This document shows positions 8,169-18,702 of a stretch of DNA of 64,000 nucleotides, piece by piece. Under the pieces are notes generated by a model that saw only the letters and a program-made list of their open reading frames with translations, was not told the DNA's origin and did no database searches. The stretch comes from Kingella negevensis (GTDB lineage: Bacteria; Pseudomonadota; Gammaproteobacteria; Burkholderiales; Neisseriaceae), in the NCBI RefSeq assembly GCF_030177895.1, contig NZ_CP123448.1, positions 1,426,001 to 1,490,000 of the forward strand, read 5' to 3'. The translations under genes were made by a program, and so were the position numbers. Each line of letters opens with the position of its first letter. The first letter of the stretch is position 1.

Positions 8169-9128
8169 TTATTTGTTCAAGTAAGCATGAACTTTTTCTT
8201 GGTAACTGCGCAAGATGTTTGCAGAGTCTGCAAATTTTTGTTTTTCATCTGCGTCCAAAGGTTTCTCGATAATGCGAGCGATACCGTTGCGGTTGATGAC
8301 TGCTGGTACACCAGTGTAAACGTCGTTTTCGCCGTATTCGCCTTCCAGCAATGCAGAAACTGGCAATACGCAGTTTTGGTTGAACAAGATGGCTTTGGTA
8401 ATACGAGCCAAGCCCATACCGATACCGTAGTAAGTTGCACCTTTGCCTTCAATAATTGAGTATGCTGCGCGCATCACATCGTGGCGGATTTGTTCCATGC
8501 GCTCTTTACCATTTGGCATTGCGTCAAAGTGCTCTTTCACTGAAGTACCTGCCACATAAGCTGAACTCCATGCTGCCAATACGCTGTCGCCGTGTTCGCC
8601 AATCATGTAAGCATCGATGCTTTGTGGGGCTACATTGAACTCTTCGCTCAAGAAGTAGCACAAGCGAGCAGTATCCAATACGGTGCCTGAACCGATAACG
8701 CGGTGTTTTGGCAAGCCTGAGAATTTGAATGTTGCGTAAGACAACACATCAACTGGGTTTGATGCCAACAAGAAAATGCCGTCAAAGCCAGTTTTCATCA
8801 CTTCGCCAACCACGCTGTTGAACACACTCAAGTTGTTGTCAATTAATTGCAAGCGCGTTTCACCTGGTTTTTGAGGTACGCCAGCACAAATACAGATGAT
8901 GTCTGCGTCTGCACAATCTTCGTAAGTGCCTTGTTTCACTTTAACAGGCGTTGGACCGTTGAATACGCCGTGGCTCAAGTCGCATGCTTCTGCAAATGCG
9001 CGTTTCACGTTTAAATCAATCAACACCAATTCATCACAAATGCCTTGGTTCAACACTGCGTATGCGTAGCTTACGCCCACTGCGCCAGTACCGATTACAA
9101 CAACTTTGTTACCTGTTTTTTGTGCCAT
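8169..9128 (-). CDS. ldh: L-lactate dehydrogenase (NAD-dependent)
   Basis: This enzyme interconverts pyruvate and L-lactate with NADH/NAD. The 319-residue form begins MAQKTGNKVVVIGTGAVGVS, the Rossmann fold. The substrate loop is PQKPGETR and the catalytic His is in IGEHGDSVLAAWS. ATG 9128 is chosen because GAGG lies 7-10 bases before it; the longer frame starting with TTG at 9185 lacks a good site. It is transcribed alone. With the Entner-Doudoroff block nearby it offers a fermentative exit for pyruvate. A malate dehydrogenase is less likely given the length and the Gln-Lys-Pro loop. Confidence 0.93.
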   Translation of the reverse strand: MAQKTGNKVVVIGTGAVGVSYAYAVLNQGICDELVLIDLNVKRAFAEACDLSHGVFNGPTPVKVKQGTYEDCADADIICICAGVPQKPGETRLQLIDNNLSVFNSVVGEVMKTGFDGIFLLASNPVDVLSYATFKFSGLPKHRVIGSGTVLDTARLCYFLSEEFNVAPQSIDAYMIGEHGDSVLAAWSSAYVAGTSVKEHFDAMPNGKERMEQIRHDVMRAAYSIIEGKGATYYGIGMGLARITKAILFNQNCVLPVSALLEGEYGENDVYTGVPAVINRNGIARIIEKPLDADEKQKFADSANILRSYQEKVHAYLNK

Positions 9129-9286
9129 TTTGAGTACCTCTAAATAAGGTTGGTTAAGAAAATTTATGGCGTAATAATGCAACAATTCACACCAAAAATC
9201 AAGCCATTTTCTACTCCTTTTGTATTAGCTCAATTTTTTAGTTTTGTGATTTAAAACACATTTTCAGGCAGCCTGAAAATGTAGTT

Positions 9287-10600
9287 TTATTTTGGCAACA
9301 GTTCTACATAAACCTCGCGTTCTTGCGTGAGCAATTTTGCCGCAGCCTGAATATCTGCCGTGGTTACTTCGTCCAAACGCTGACGAATAGCGTTTTCATC
9401 ATCGTATTTCAAGCCCACACTTTCCAGCGTACCCATTAAATTCGCGCGCGCAGAAATCTCGTCATACGAATAAATCTTGTTGGTACGCTGAATGGTTTTC
9501 GCACGATTGAGTTCCGCCTCACTCACACCGTTGTGCGCTACATCAGCAATCTCTTTTTTTCAACGTGGCTTTCAACTGCGCCAAATCCACACCATTGGCA
9601 GGCGACGCGGAAATTATCCACATTTGCGGCTGTCGAGCGAGCAAGGAATAGCCTGTGCCAATATTCTGCGCGACTTGCGAACCACGCACCAATCGTTGGC
9701 TGAAACGCGCCGCAGAATGTCCGTCTAACACGTTAGTCAGCATATTCGGCGCATACGGCAATTTTTCGTCTATTTTTTGCAAATGCGGCACACGATATGC
9801 CAACATCATCATTGGCTGTTTGGTGTTGCCTTTTAGCGTGGCAAAAGATGGTTTTTCATGCGTTTCAGGTTCGCTGATGTCTTGATGGTCTGCCAGTTTG
9901 CGCTCTTTCAGGCTGCCAAAATATTGCTCAACTTGGGCAAACACGTTTTCAGGCTGCAATCGCCCACCACCACTAAAACGGCGTTATTAGGCGCGTACCA
10001 ACGGCGATACCATTGGCGTAAATCGTTGGGTTTGAGCTTGTGCAAGTCTGCCATTTTGCCAATCACGCTGGTGCGGTTGGGCGATTTTGTCCACGCGGTG
10101 TTCAATAATTCTGCATACAACATACCGTCTGGATTGTCGTCAATGCGTTGGTGGCGTTCTTCCCGAATCACTTTCATTTCGTTGTTGAAAACCGTGTCGC
10201 TGAAGTTTAAATTTTCCATACGGTCAGCTTCCAGTTCCAACACTTTGGGCAGATGTTGCGCGGCAATGGTAACGTGATACACAGTCTCTTCTGTGGTGGT
10301 GTACGCGTTGTTGCTGCCGCCCAGCGCGGAAATACGTTTCACATATTCGCCTGCTGGCACGGTTTTTGTGCCTTTGAACATCATGTGTTCCAGCGCGTGG
10401 CTCAAGCCTGTTTTGCCTGCCATTTCGTCTGAACTGCCCACTTTGTACCAAAGCTGCGTCATCACCACAGGGGCGCGGTGGTCTTCCTGCACAATCACTT
10501 TTAAACTGTTGGCTAAAGTGCGGCTGGTGGTAGAATTATCGGCGTGGGCAGCTAAACTGGTGGCAAGTAAAACAACAGCAAAAATGCGTGGGAACGACAT
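9287..10600 (-). pseudogene. M16-family zinc protease, broken by two frameshifts
   Basis: The gene would encode a single-domain periplasmic M16 peptidase of about 437 residues: signal peptide (MSFPRIFAVVLLATSLAAHA), inverted zinc motif in LSHALEHMMFKG (HxxEH), and downstream Glu in LELEADRMENLNF. Frame breaks occur near 9958, where a T is missing just before an uptake sequence (VVVGD then QPENVFAQVEQYF), and near 9545, where a run of seven A replaces six (ATLKK then EIADVAHNGVSEAEL). All three pieces match the family in order. The first break truncates the product after about 220 residues. A fresh pseudogene, phase variation at the A-run, or sequencing errors are possible. Confidence 0.85.
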
Positions 10601-10739
10601 AATGGGCTTTCTGTAAATAAGTTTGAAAAAACAAAATGATAACAGATTTCAGGCTGCAATTATCGCAGCCTGAAAAACCCAATCTGTAACTAAATGTAAT
10701 TATTTTCAACCCCTTTTGCAGCCTGAAAACAAATTTCCA

Positions 10740-10767
10740 TTGATTTATCAGAAAACCGCTTTATAAT
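10740..10767 (+). promoter_or_regulatory. Probable fba promoter
   Basis: TTGATT and TATAAT are 16 bases apart, about 38 bases before the fba ATG. Upstream at 10684-10701, TGTAACTAAATGTAATTA resembles half-sites of the HexR operator. Confidence 0.6.
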
Positions 10768-10804
10768 TCGAACTACATTCAACTACAAAATCAAAGGAAC
10801 AAAA

Positions 10805-11869
10805 ATGGCACTCGTATCCATGCGCCAACTTTTAGACCACGCCGCCGAACACGGTTACGGTTTACCCGCATTCAACGTAAACAATTTAGAACAAATGCGC
10901 GCGATTATGGAAGCAGCAAACCAAGTGAACGCCCCCGTGATTGTGCAAGCCAGCGCAGGCGCACGAAAATACGCAGGTGTGCCATTTTTGCGCCACATGA
11001 TTTTGGCGGCAGTGGAAGAGTTCCCCCACATTCCCGTTGTCATGCACCAAGACCACGGCGCGTCGCCCGATGTGTGCCAACGCTCCATTCAGCTCGGTTT
11101 CAGCTCCGTGATGATGGACGGTTCGCTGCAAGAAGATGGCAAAACACCATCTAGCTACGAATACAACGCCGAAGTAACACGCCGCGTGGTGCAGTTTTCC
11201 CACGCTTGCGGCGTGTCGGTTGAGGGCGAAATTGGCGTGTTGGGCAACTTGGAAACTGGCACGGCTGGCGAAGAAGACGGCGTAGGCGCGGAAGGTAAAT
11301 TGAACCACGACCAAATGCTCACGAGCGTGGCAGACGCGATTCGTTTTGTGAAAGACACCGATGTAGACGCATTGGCGATTGCGGTTGGCACAAGCCACGG
11401 CGCGTATAAATTCACGCGTCCGCCCACAGGCGAAGTGTTGCGCATTGACCGAATTAAAGAAATCCACGCCGCGCTGCCGAATACGCACATTGTGATGCAC
11501 GGTTCAAGCTCTGTACCGCAAGAATGGTTGCAAGTGATTAACGCCCACGGTGGTGCGATTGGCGAAACGTATGGCGTGCCAGTTGAAGAAATTGTGGAGG
11601 GGATTAAACACGGCGTTCGCAAAGTGAATATTGATACCGATTTGCGACTTGCCAGCACGGGCGCAATCCGTAAATTCATGGCGGAAAACCCTGCGGAATT
11701 TGACCCACGCAAATATCTCAGCAAAACGATTGAAGCGATGAAACAAGTTTGCTTAGACCGCTATTTAGCGTTTGGTTGCGAGGGTATGGCAGATAAAATC
11801 AAACCGATTTCGTTGGAAAAAATGGCGGTTCGTTATTCAAAAGGCGAATTACAGCAAATCATTAAATAA
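10805..11869 (+). CDS. fba: Class II fructose-bisphosphate aldolase
   Basis: This zinc enzyme cleaves fructose 1,6-bisphosphate into two triose phosphates, and the reverse in gluconeogenesis. The 354-residue length fits the Calvin-cycle subtype of class II. Seen: [14 protein letters not shown] with the catalytic Asp and zinc His, [25 protein letters not shown] with a zinc His, VMHGSSSVP, and [11 protein letters not shown] for phosphate binding. The ribosome site is AAAGGAACAAAA. A strong promoter precedes it. It is transcribed alone, facing the ProX-like gene. Confidence 0.96.
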   Translation: MALVSMRQLLDHAAEHGYGLPAFNVNNLEQMRAIMEAANQVNAPVIVQASAGARKYAGVPFLRHMILAAVEEFPHIPVVMHQDHGASPDVCQRSIQLGFSSVMMDGSLQEDGKTPSSYEYNAEVTRRVVQFSHACGVSVEGEIGVLGNLETGTAGEEDGVGAEGKLNHDQMLTSVADAIRFVKDTDVDALAIAVGTSHGAYKFTRPPTGEVLRIDRIKEIHAALPNTHIVMHGSSSVPQEWLQVINAHGGAIGETYGVPVEEIVEGIKHGVRKVNIDTDLRLASTGAIRKFMAENPAEFDPRKYLSKTIEAMKQVCLDRYLAFGCEGMADKIKPISLEKMAVRYSKGELQQIIK

Positions 11870-11874
11870 ACAAA

Positions 11875-11909
11875 AAACGCAGCCTGAAAACTATTTTCAG
11901 GCTGCATTT
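11875..11909. terminator. Bidirectional uptake-sequence terminator after fba
   Basis: CGCAGCCTGAAAA pairs with TTTTCAGGCTGCATTTT. It lies between the convergent fba and the ProX-like gene. Confidence 0.8.
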
Positions 11910-11914
11910 TGTTT

Positions 11915-12403
11915 CTAAATTTCCACCACTTTCGCTGGATAACCAATACTGTCTAAAAATACAAACAAATCCGTTGTTTTCACAAAAATCGTTTTCTCGT
12001 TTGTATTCGGGTGAAAGCTCATTCGGTCTTCATTCACAATTTCTTTATCAAAGTAAACCTGAATATCTTTGTCTGCATTATTCAGCAAACCAAACGGCGA
12101 AACCACACCAGCAGTCAATATCATTTTTTCAAACAAACTGTCTTCCGAAGCCATTTTAATTTGATTTTCGCCCACAATTTCTTTAAACGCATTCATGTCT
12201 AAACGCTTAGCATCGTCCATAATCAGCAAGTAAAAATTTTTCTTTTTCTTGTTGGTTAAAAACATCGTTTTTGTGCGCACACCATCAATGCCTTCAATAA
12301 ACGCATCTGCCTGTTCTGTGGTGAGCGCAGGCGCGTGTTCTACCAGTTGATAAGCAATATTCAATTCATGCAGTTTGTCTTCTACTTTTTGAAACAGTTC
12401 CAT
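11915..12403 (-). CDS. YbaK/ProX-family aminoacyl-tRNA editing deacylase
   Basis: Stand-alone members of this family hydrolyse mischarged tRNA, mostly Ala- or Cys-tRNA(Pro). The product has 162 residues; the INS/YbaK domain spans most of it. Seen: VEHAPALTTEQA, the lysine in TKTMFLTNKKKKNFYLLIM, GVVSPFGLLNN (the GxxxPfg-type substrate loop) and FHPNTNEKTIFV. ATG 12403 is used because GGAG lies 6 bases upstream; ATG 12415 has no site. It has the length and motifs of the ProX-like group and not of YbaK itself. An uptake-sequence hairpin (12421-12453) separates it from edd. Confidence 0.83.
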   Translation of the reverse strand: MELFQKVEDKLHELNIAYQLVEHAPALTTEQADAFIEGIDGVRTKTMFLTNKKKKNFYLLIMDDAKRLDMNAFKEIVGENQIKMASEDSLFEKMILTAGVVSPFGLLNNADKDIQVYFDKEIVNEDRMSFHPNTNEKTIFVKTTDLFVFLDSIGYPAKVVEI

Positions 12404-12460
12404 GGTTATCTCCATTAAAAAATGCAGCCTGAAAAACTTTCAGGCTGCATTTTAGCAGTA

Positions 12461-14296
12461 TTAAGCGAAGTCACCACCAAAGCTCATCGCCCCAGTTTCC
12501 GCGCTGCTGGTCAAGCTACGGAAGCCAGCAAACAATTCACGACCCACGCCGTAATGATATTTCGTTAAATCCACCGCAGGAATTTCTCGTGCGTTCCATT
12601 CTTTCTCATCAACCAACACGTTCAATTCGCCCGTATTTGCGTTAAATTGAACCATGTCGCCCGTTTGGATTTTGCCGATATTGCCGCCCATCAAGGCTTC
12701 TGGCGACATGTGAATAGACGCTGGTACTTTACCAGACGCGCCCGACATACGACCGTCAGTTACCAAAGCCACTTTAAAGCCACGGTCTTGCAAAATACCC
12801 AAAGGCGGCGTTAATTTGTGCAACTCAGGCATACCCATAGCGCGCGCACCTTGGAAACGCACCACGCACACAAAATCGCGTTCCAATTCGCCGCGTTCAA
12901 ATGCTGCCAACACTTCTTTTTGGTCGTTGAACACGATTGCAGGGGCTTCAATCACGCGATGTTCCTCCGCCACAGCAGACACTTTAATCACGCCGCGACC
13001 GATATTGCCTTTCATCAAGCGCAAACCGCCGTCTGGAGAGAATGGATTGTCAAATTTACGCAAGATTTCTTCATTGCCGCTTTCTGCTGGCACTTCTTTC
13101 CAAATCAGGCTGCCTGATTCAGCAAAGAATGGCTCTTGAGTATAGGCTTCCATGCCATGACCCACAACCGTGTCCACATCATCATGCAACAAGCCCGCGT
13201 TACGCAATTCACGAATCACAAATGGCAAACCGCCCGCCGCCGCAAAATGGTTCACGTCCGCCTGACCGTTTGGATACACGCGAATCAACAATGGAATGAT
13301 TGACGAAATTTCATCAAAATCGTCCCAATTCAAAATCACACCAGCCGCGCGCGCCATTGCCACCAAGTGCATCGTGTGGTTGGTTGAGCCGCCAGTCGCC
13401 ATCAAGCCAATCACCGCGTTGATGAACGATTTTTCAGTCAGCATTTCGCCGATTGGTTTTGCCGTGCCGTTTTTGATTTGAGCAACCATTTGCGCCGCAG
13501 CGTGGCGAGTCAAAGCCTCACGCATATTTGAGCTAGGGTTGAAGAATGATGACGCTGGCAAATGCAAGCCCATAAATTCCATCATCATTTGATTCGAGTT
13601 TGCTGTGCCGTAGAACGTGCAAGTACCTGGGCTGTGGTATGAACCCATTTCGCTTTGCAACAAGGCTTCGCGCCCTACTTTACCTTCAGCGAACAATTGG
13701 CGAGTACGCGCTTTTTCTTTGTTGCCGATACCGCTTTCCATCGGGCCTGCTGGGGTAAACACCGCAGGAATATGACCGCAAGACAACGCACCAATCACCA
13801 ACCCCGGAACGATTTTATCGCACACGCCCAAGAACAACGCGCCGTCAAACATTTGATGCGACAAACCCACCGCCGCACTCATCGCAATCACATCGCGTGA
13901 GAACAAAGACAATTCCATGCCTTCGTAACCTTGCGTAATGCCGTCGCACATCGCAGGCGTACCGCCAGCCACTTGAGCTGTTGCACCGTGTTTCGCCACT
14001 TCGTCTTTAATCCAATCTGGGAACTCTTTAAACGGTTGATGTGCAGACACCATATCGTTGTAAGCCGTAATCACGCCCAAGTTTGGCACGGTCGCTTTTT
14101 GCATTTCAATTTTGATGGTTTTCGGCATAGACGCGTAACCGTGCGCCAAGTTTGAGCAACCTAATTGGTCGCGTTCCAAACGCCCTTGTTGTTTGAACGC
14201 GCGGATACGCTCTAAGTATGCCGTGCGAGTGGGGCGGCTGCGCTCAATAATGCGCTGCGTGATTTCTGCTAATTTTGGGTGAATGGCAATAGACAT
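12461..14296 (-). CDS. edd: 6-phosphogluconate dehydratase
   Basis: Edd dehydrates 6-phosphogluconate to KDPG, the first committed step of the Entner-Doudoroff path. It is an IlvD/Edd-family iron-sulfur enzyme of 611 residues, normal length. Seen: [41 protein letters not shown] and [18 protein letters not shown], which carry the cluster cysteines, then the C-terminal [17 protein letters not shown]. It diverges from zwf across a region with a HexR-like operator. In Neisseria eda, for the aldolase that cleaves KDPG, follows edd; here the next gene is the ProX-like one and no eda is in the window. Confidence 0.96.
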   Translation of the reverse strand: MSIAIHPKLAEITQRIIERSRPTRTAYLERIRAFKQQGRLERDQLGCSNLAHGYASMPKTIKIEMQKATVPNLGVITAYNDMVSAHQPFKEFPDWIKDEVAKHGATAQVAGGTPAMCDGITQGYEGMELSLFSRDVIAMSAAVGLSHQMFDGALFLGVCDKIVPGLVIGALSCGHIPAVFTPAGPMESGIGNKEKARTRQLFAEGKVGREALLQSEMGSYHSPGTCTFYGTANSNQMMMEFMGLHLPASSFFNPSSNMREALTRHAAAQMVAQIKNGTAKPIGEMLTEKSFINAVIGLMATGGSTNHTMHLVAMARAAGVILNWDDFDEISSIIPLLIRVYPNGQADVNHFAAAGGLPFVIRELRNAGLLHDDVDTVVGHGMEAYTQEPFFAESGSLIWKEVPAESGNEEILRKFDNPFSPDGGLRLMKGNIGRGVIKVSAVAEEHRVIEAPAIVFNDQKEVLAAFERGELERDFVCVVRFQGARAMGMPELHKLTPPLGILQDRGFKVALVTDGRMSGASGKVPASIHMSPEALMGGNIGKIQTGDMVQFNANTGELNVLVDEKEWNAREIPAVDLTKYHYGVGRELFAGFRSLTSSAETGAMSFGGDFA

Positions 14297-14369
14297 TAAT
14301 CTAGTTCCTTTTATGATTAAAAATGGGTTTTCAGGCTGCCTGAAATGCAGCCTGAAAACGCTAAAATTC

Positions 14370-14384
14370 TGTAATTAACTTACA
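14370..14384. promoter_or_regulatory. HexR-like operator between edd and zwf
   Basis: TGTAATTAACTTACA is a near-perfect palindrome matching the TGTAATTWWATTACA type of site known for HexR in other proteobacteria. It lies in the divergent edd/zwf region, 74 bases before edd, and hexR is 4.4 kb away. Function is inferred from match and position. Confidence 0.55.
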
Positions 14385-14602
14385 TTATACCGACAAACTA
14401 TTTCATTTACCTGACTTTTTTGTGGATTTCTATCAACAAATAGTCAAAAATAATGTAAGATTGCTACGGTTCGTTTTCAGGCAGCCTGAAAAGCAAAACC
14501 ACAGTAAAATGAATGCTGATTTATACCAAAATGCAGCCTGAAAAAATAGTTTCAGGCTGCGTTCAATACCCCCCTTTTTATCACTTAGACAAGGAACAAA
14601 AA

Positions 14603-16045
14603 ATGTCTTCCAAACTCAATAATTTTGACATGGTTATTTTTGGCGCAACAGGCGACTTAGCTATGCGCAAATTGTTGCCATGCTTGTATCAAGCACACGC
14701 AGCAGGTTTACTGCACCCAGAAGGTCGCATTTTAGGTGTATCACGCAGCCAGTTTGACACCGCTCAGTTCCTTGCCAAAGTGGAAACAGACAGCAAAATC
14801 CACGTTAAACAAAACCTCACCGAAGAATTGTGGGCATCATTTATCGCGCGTATTCAATATTTAACCGTTGATGTGAACACACCAGCCAATTTTGAAGAAT
14901 TGGCAAAAGCCGTTAAAGCGCGTACCCAAACCGATAACGTGGTGATTTACTTGTCTACTGCACCAAAATTCTTCGCACCAGCTTGCGAAAACTTAGCAAA
15001 CGTAGGCTTGAACGCCGACAACGTGCGTATCGTATTGGAAAAACCACTGGGTACAGATTTAGCGTCTTCACAACAAATCAACTCAGACGTAGCCAAATTC
15101 TTCAAAGAAGAACAAATCTACCGTATTGACCACTACTTAGGCAAAGAAAGCCTGCAAAACTTGTTGCCATTGCGCTTCGGTAACGTGTTCTTTGAACAAG
15201 TGTGGAACAAAGATTTCGTGAAATCCGTGCAAATCACGATTGCGGAAAAACTGGGCATAGAAGAACGCGGCGAGTTCTACGACATCACAGGTGCGTTGCG
15301 CGATATGGTGCAAAACCACATCATGCAAATGCTATGCTTCGTTGCCATGGAGCAGCCAAAATCTTTGAGCGCAGACGATGTTCGTGATGAAAAATTGAAA
15401 GTCGTTTCTTCTTTGAAACCGATGACTTCTGCCGATGTGGATAAAAACGTGATTCGCGCACAATACACTGAATCTGGCGAACAAAAAGGTTATCTGCAAG
15501 AACACAATGTGCCAGCTGAAAGCCGTACAGAAACTTACGTTGCCATTCGCGCAGAAATCGATACCCCACGTTGGCAAGGTGTGCCGTTCTACTTGCGTAC
15601 AGGTAAACGCATGGCAGCCCGCAGCGCAGAAATCGTGTTGAACTTCAAAGAGCAAGCCAACAATATTTTTGGCACTGCGCCAAACCGTTTGGTAATTAGT
15701 TTGCAGCCTGAAGAAACCGTTTCATTGAAAATGTATGTGAAACAAGTTGGCAGCAACACCGCCACTGAAGCCACTGAAATGGTGTTGGACATGGGCAAAG
15801 TGTCTGACGACCGCCGTGCAGAAGCGTATGAATTGCTGTTGCGCGAGGTGATTGACGGCAAATTAGCATTGTTTAACCGCCGCGATGAATTGGAAAAAGC
15901 GTGGGAATGGGTAATGCCAATCTTGGAAAACTGGGCGGTTAGCCCTGTTGCACCGCATGGTTACGCAGCATCTAGCTGGGGCCCTGAAGCCGCACGCGAA
16001 TTGTTGGCGCGTGATGGCAATCTGTGGCTGGAAGAACAAAACTGA
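14603..16045 (+). CDS. zwf: Glucose-6-phosphate 1-dehydrogenase
   Basis: Zwf oxidises glucose 6-phosphate to 6-phosphogluconolactone with NADP or NAD. The 480-residue product shows the coenzyme fold VIFGATGDLAMRKLLP (about 10-25), EKPLGTD, and the active-site motif RIDHYLGKE with the catalytic His-Tyr-Lys. ATG 14603 follows AAGGA; the frame extends upstream only through uptake sequence. It heads zwf-pgl-glk, which turns glucose into 6-phosphogluconate for Edd or Gnd. Confidence 0.96.
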   Translation: MSSKLNNFDMVIFGATGDLAMRKLLPCLYQAHAAGLLHPEGRILGVSRSQFDTAQFLAKVETDSKIHVKQNLTEELWASFIARIQYLTVDVNTPANFEELAKAVKARTQTDNVVIYLSTAPKFFAPACENLANVGLNADNVRIVLEKPLGTDLASSQQINSDVAKFFKEEQIYRIDHYLGKESLQNLLPLRFGNVFFEQVWNKDFVKSVQITIAEKLGIEERGEFYDITGALRDMVQNHIMQMLCFVAMEQPKSLSADDVRDEKLKVVSSLKPMTSADVDKNVIRAQYTESGEQKGYLQEHNVPAESRTETYVAIRAEIDTPRWQGVPFYLRTGKRMAARSAEIVLNFKEQANNIFGTAPNRLVISLQPEETVSLKMYVKQVGSNTATEATEMVLDMGKVSDDRRAEAYELLLREVIDGKLALFNRRDELEKAWEWVMPILENWAVSPVAPHGYAASSWGPEAARELLARDGNLWLEEQN

Positions 16046-16090
16046 TTTTTCAGGCTGCATTTTTCAGGCTGCCTAACTAAAGTATGATGG

Positions 16091-16126
16091 AAAGCCTTGT
16101 TAAGCAGTTTGATAACAAGGCTTTTT
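16091..16126 (+). terminator. Hairpin after zwf
   Basis: AAAGCCTTGTTA pairs with TAACAAGGCTTT, followed by T residues. It lies between zwf and pgl, so it may lower expression of pgl and glk relative to zwf. Confidence 0.7.
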
Positions 16127-16206
16127 CTGCTATTTTCAGGCTGCGAATAAAACAACAAACGCAGCCTGAAACCCAGTTTCCCCCATTCCTTTCAAGGAGT
16201 TTTTTT

Positions 16207-16905
16207 ATGATTCACTTCATACAAACCCCATCAGCCGAGCAATCTGCTGAAACCCTAGCGCAAGCAGTCGCACAAAATCTGCGCGACGCGTTAGCCAAAC
16301 AAGACCGCGCCACTTTAGCCGTGTCAGGCGGCAAATCGCCTATCGCCTTTTTCCAAGCACTCAACCAAATTGAATTGGATTGGGCGCGTGTGAACATCAC
16401 CCTAGTAGATGAACGCCTTGTGCCAACTCAACACACCGACAGCAACACAGGCTTAGTCCGCCAATACCTGTTGCAAAACAAAGCACAAGCCGCAAAATGG
16501 TTGCCCGTCGTTTCCGATGAAGCCACAGAAAGCAGCCTGAAAAACACCAGCGAAGCCGTTGCATTTGCCTTGCAACATTACGTTCAGCCAGATGTGTTGA
16601 TTTTGGGCATGGGCGGCGACGGACACACCGCCAGCATTTTCCCGCAAGCCCCACAATTTGCTGACGCGGTTCGCGCAGATTACCCACAGCCTTTATTGCA
16701 CACCACACCCGTAACCGCTCCACACGAGCGCGTTTCCATGACCTTAGCGGCGATTGAAGCCACAAAACACGTTTACCTATCCATCGCAGGCGCAGCCAAA
16801 CGCGAAGTTTACGACCAAGCTGCACAAGCTGCTGTGCAACAATTCCCCGTTAGCTATGTTTTAAACTCACAGAAAGTAGAAACCCATGTCATCTACAACG
16901 ACTGA
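16207..16905 (+). CDS. pgl: 6-phosphogluconolactonase
   Basis: Pgl hydrolyses 6-phosphogluconolactone to 6-phosphogluconate. The product has 232 residues and belongs to the DevB/SOL type. Seen: [13 protein letters not shown] (about 38-50), [16 protein letters not shown] and [14 protein letters not shown], all standard for the fold. The start follows AAGGAG by 8 bases; a longer frame from 16084 runs through a terminator and uptake sequences and is not used. The 3' end overlaps glk by 20 bases, so the two are probably translationally coupled. Confidence 0.94.
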   Translation: MIHFIQTPSAEQSAETLAQAVAQNLRDALAKQDRATLAVSGGKSPIAFFQALNQIELDWARVNITLVDERLVPTQHTDSNTGLVRQYLLQNKAQAAKWLPVVSDEATESSLKNTSEAVAFALQHYVQPDVLILGMGGDGHTASIFPQAPQFADAVRADYPQPLLHTTPVTAPHERVSMTLAAIEATKHVYLSIAGAAKREVYDQAAQAAVQQFPVSYVLNSQKVETHVIYND

Positions 16906-17878
16906 AATCAAAACTGAAACTTACCCGCGCCTGATTGCAGACATCGGCGGCACAAACGCCCGTTTCGCTTTGGAAACTACACCACAAAAATTTGAAAAAA
17001 TTGAAGTGTTGCCATGCAATGATTACCACACCATCGTGGACGCAGCCAAAGAATACTTGCGCCGCGCAGGCAAACCAGAAGTGAAATACGCTTCAGTTGC
17101 CATTGCAAACCCGATTGTGGGCGACTGGGTACAAATGACCAACCACCACTGGGCGTTTTCTATTGAAACCACACGCCAAGCGTTGGGCTTTGAAACCTTG
17201 TTGTTTATCAACGACTTCACCGCGCAAGCGTTGGCAATCACTAAAACGCCTGAAAGCGAATTGGTACAAATCGGCGGTATGCAACCCATTGAAGACGCGC
17301 CCAAAGCCGTGATTGGTCCTGGCACAGGTTTGGGCGTGAGCGGTTTGATTCCATCGCCAACAGGTTACATTCCATTGGCAGGCGAGGGCGGACACGCCAG
17401 TTTCCCACCGTTTGACGACTCTGAAATCATGGCGTGGCAATTTGCCAAACGCCGTTTTGGACACGTTTCTGCAGAGCGCTTCTTGTGTGGCGCAGGTTTA
17501 ACGCTGATTCACGAATCGTTAATGGAACGCGAAGGCATTAACCGTCCACCATTGTCGCCAGCGCAAATCAGCGAACACGCTTTGAGCGGTTCATCGCCAT
17601 TGTGTCGTTCAACTTTGGATATTTTCTGCGCCATGCTCGGCACAGTAGCGTCTAACCTTGCGCTGACTTTGGGCGCGCGCGGCGGCGTGTATTTGTGCGG
17701 CGGTATTATTCCGCGCTTCATCGACTATTTCAAAGAATCGCCATTCCGCAATCGCTTTGAAAACAAAGGTCGTTTTGATGCGTATTTGGCCGCGATTCCT
17801 GTGTATGTGGTACTCAGCAAATACCCAGGTATTACAGGTGCCGCCGTTGCCTTGGATAATCATTTGAACCAACAGTAA
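16886..17878 (+). CDS. glk: Glucokinase
   Basis: Glk phosphorylates glucose with ATP and feeds Zwf and Pgi. It has 330 residues and is of the bacterial Glk family. Seen: [15 protein letters not shown] (phosphate 1), [12 protein letters not shown] with the catalytic Asp, [14 protein letters not shown] (phosphate 2), [16 protein letters not shown] and GGIIPRF. Its start lies inside pgl (20-base overlap). A strong paired uptake-sequence terminator follows the stop and ends the zwf-pgl-glk unit. Confidence 0.96.
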   Translation: MSSTTTEIKTETYPRLIADIGGTNARFALETTPQKFEKIEVLPCNDYHTIVDAAKEYLRRAGKPEVKYASVAIANPIVGDWVQMTNHHWAFSIETTRQALGFETLLFINDFTAQALAITKTPESELVQIGGMQPIEDAPKAVIGPGTGLGVSGLIPSPTGYIPLAGEGGHASFPPFDDSEIMAWQFAKRRFGHVSAERFLCGAGLTLIHESLMEREGINRPPLSPAQISEHALSGSSPLCRSTLDIFCAMLGTVASNLALTLGARGGVYLCGGIIPRFIDYFKESPFRNRFENKGRFDAYLAAIPVYVVLSKYPGITGAAVALDNHLNQQ

Positions 17879-17888
17879 TTCTTGTTGA

Positions 17889-17926
17889 AAAAGCAGCCTG
17901 AAATCTATGTTTCAGGCTGCTTTTTG
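17889..17926 (+). terminator. Uptake-sequence terminator after glk
   Basis: AAAAGCAGCCTGAAA pairs with TTTCAGGCTGCTTTTT and ends in a T-run 12 bases past the stop. Confidence 0.85.
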
Positions 17927-18112
17927 TTTTACAATGTAGTTTTAAGTAGTTTTAATTTAGCGAATTTAATTCAATCCAAGACAAAGCCGCACAGGCTTGA
18001 ATTAATTTCAATAAAAAACCGTTTTTCAGGCTGCCTGAAACCCAAAAAAGCGCGTACAATCATCAAAAAAGTAGTCTAATTACATTACAGTCAAGCGACG
18101 CGAGATAACCCT

Positions 18113-18676
18113 ATGCTTCTGCACACAGACAAACAAAAACCCGAAATTTGCGCCGTTCGCACCGCCGCGAAAACCGCCATTTTTGAAGTGCAATCCGTAG
18201 ATTTGCGTTTTGCCAACGGCGAAGAACGCACTTACGAACGCCTAGCCCCTGCCAAACGCGCCGCCGTGATGGTGTTGCCCATTCAAAACAACACGCTCAC
18301 GATGATTCGTGAATACGCAGTCGGTTCAGAGCGTTACGAGCTGACGTGCGTGAAAGGCGCGATTGATGCTGGCGAAACACCCGAACAAGCTGCCCTGCGC
18401 GAGTTACAAGAAGAAATCGGCGTGGGCGCGCGCAAAATCACACCCTTGCGCATGCTCTATACATCGCCCAGCCACATGTATGGTTCGATGTATGTTTTTG
18501 TTGCAGAAGATTTGTATCCGTCCGTTTTAGAGGGCGACGAACCTGAACCGCTTGAACCTGTTGCTGTGTCATTAGCACAGTTGAACGATTTGATTGATAA
18601 CGCCGAATTTGGCGATGCGCGTGTGTTGGCTGCGTTAATGCTGTTTCAACGACAATTTCAGCAAAATGCAGCCTGA
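18113..18676 (+). CDS. nudE: NudE-type Nudix hydrolase (ADP-ribose and related compounds)
   Basis: NudE cleaves ADP-ribose, NADH and diadenosine polyphosphates to nucleotide products. The product has 187 residues. The complete Nudix box GX5EX7REUXEEXGU is visible as GAIDAGETPEQAALRELQEE followed by IGV (about 78-100). A conserved TSPSHMYGSMYVFVAEDL segment follows, as in NudE/NudF. TAATTACATTACA at 18079-18091, 22 bases upstream, is a degenerate HexR-type site. hexR starts 26 bases after the stop, so the two probably share a transcript. Confidence 0.85.
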   Translation: MLLHTDKQKPEICAVRTAAKTAIFEVQSVDLRFANGEERTYERLAPAKRAAVMVLPIQNNTLTMIREYAVGSERYELTCVKGAIDAGETPEQAALRELQEEIGVGARKITPLRMLYTSPSHMYGSMYVFVAEDLYPSVLEGDEPEPLEPVAVSLAQLNDLIDNAEFGDARVLAALMLFQRQFQQNAA

Positions 18677-18702
18677 AAACTCACTTTAATGAAGGAAGAA
18701 TC

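Noticed and set aside
17882-18079. 65-codon frame after glk
   Set aside because: It runs through a terminator and AT-rich spacer, has no ribosome site and no protein-like pattern.
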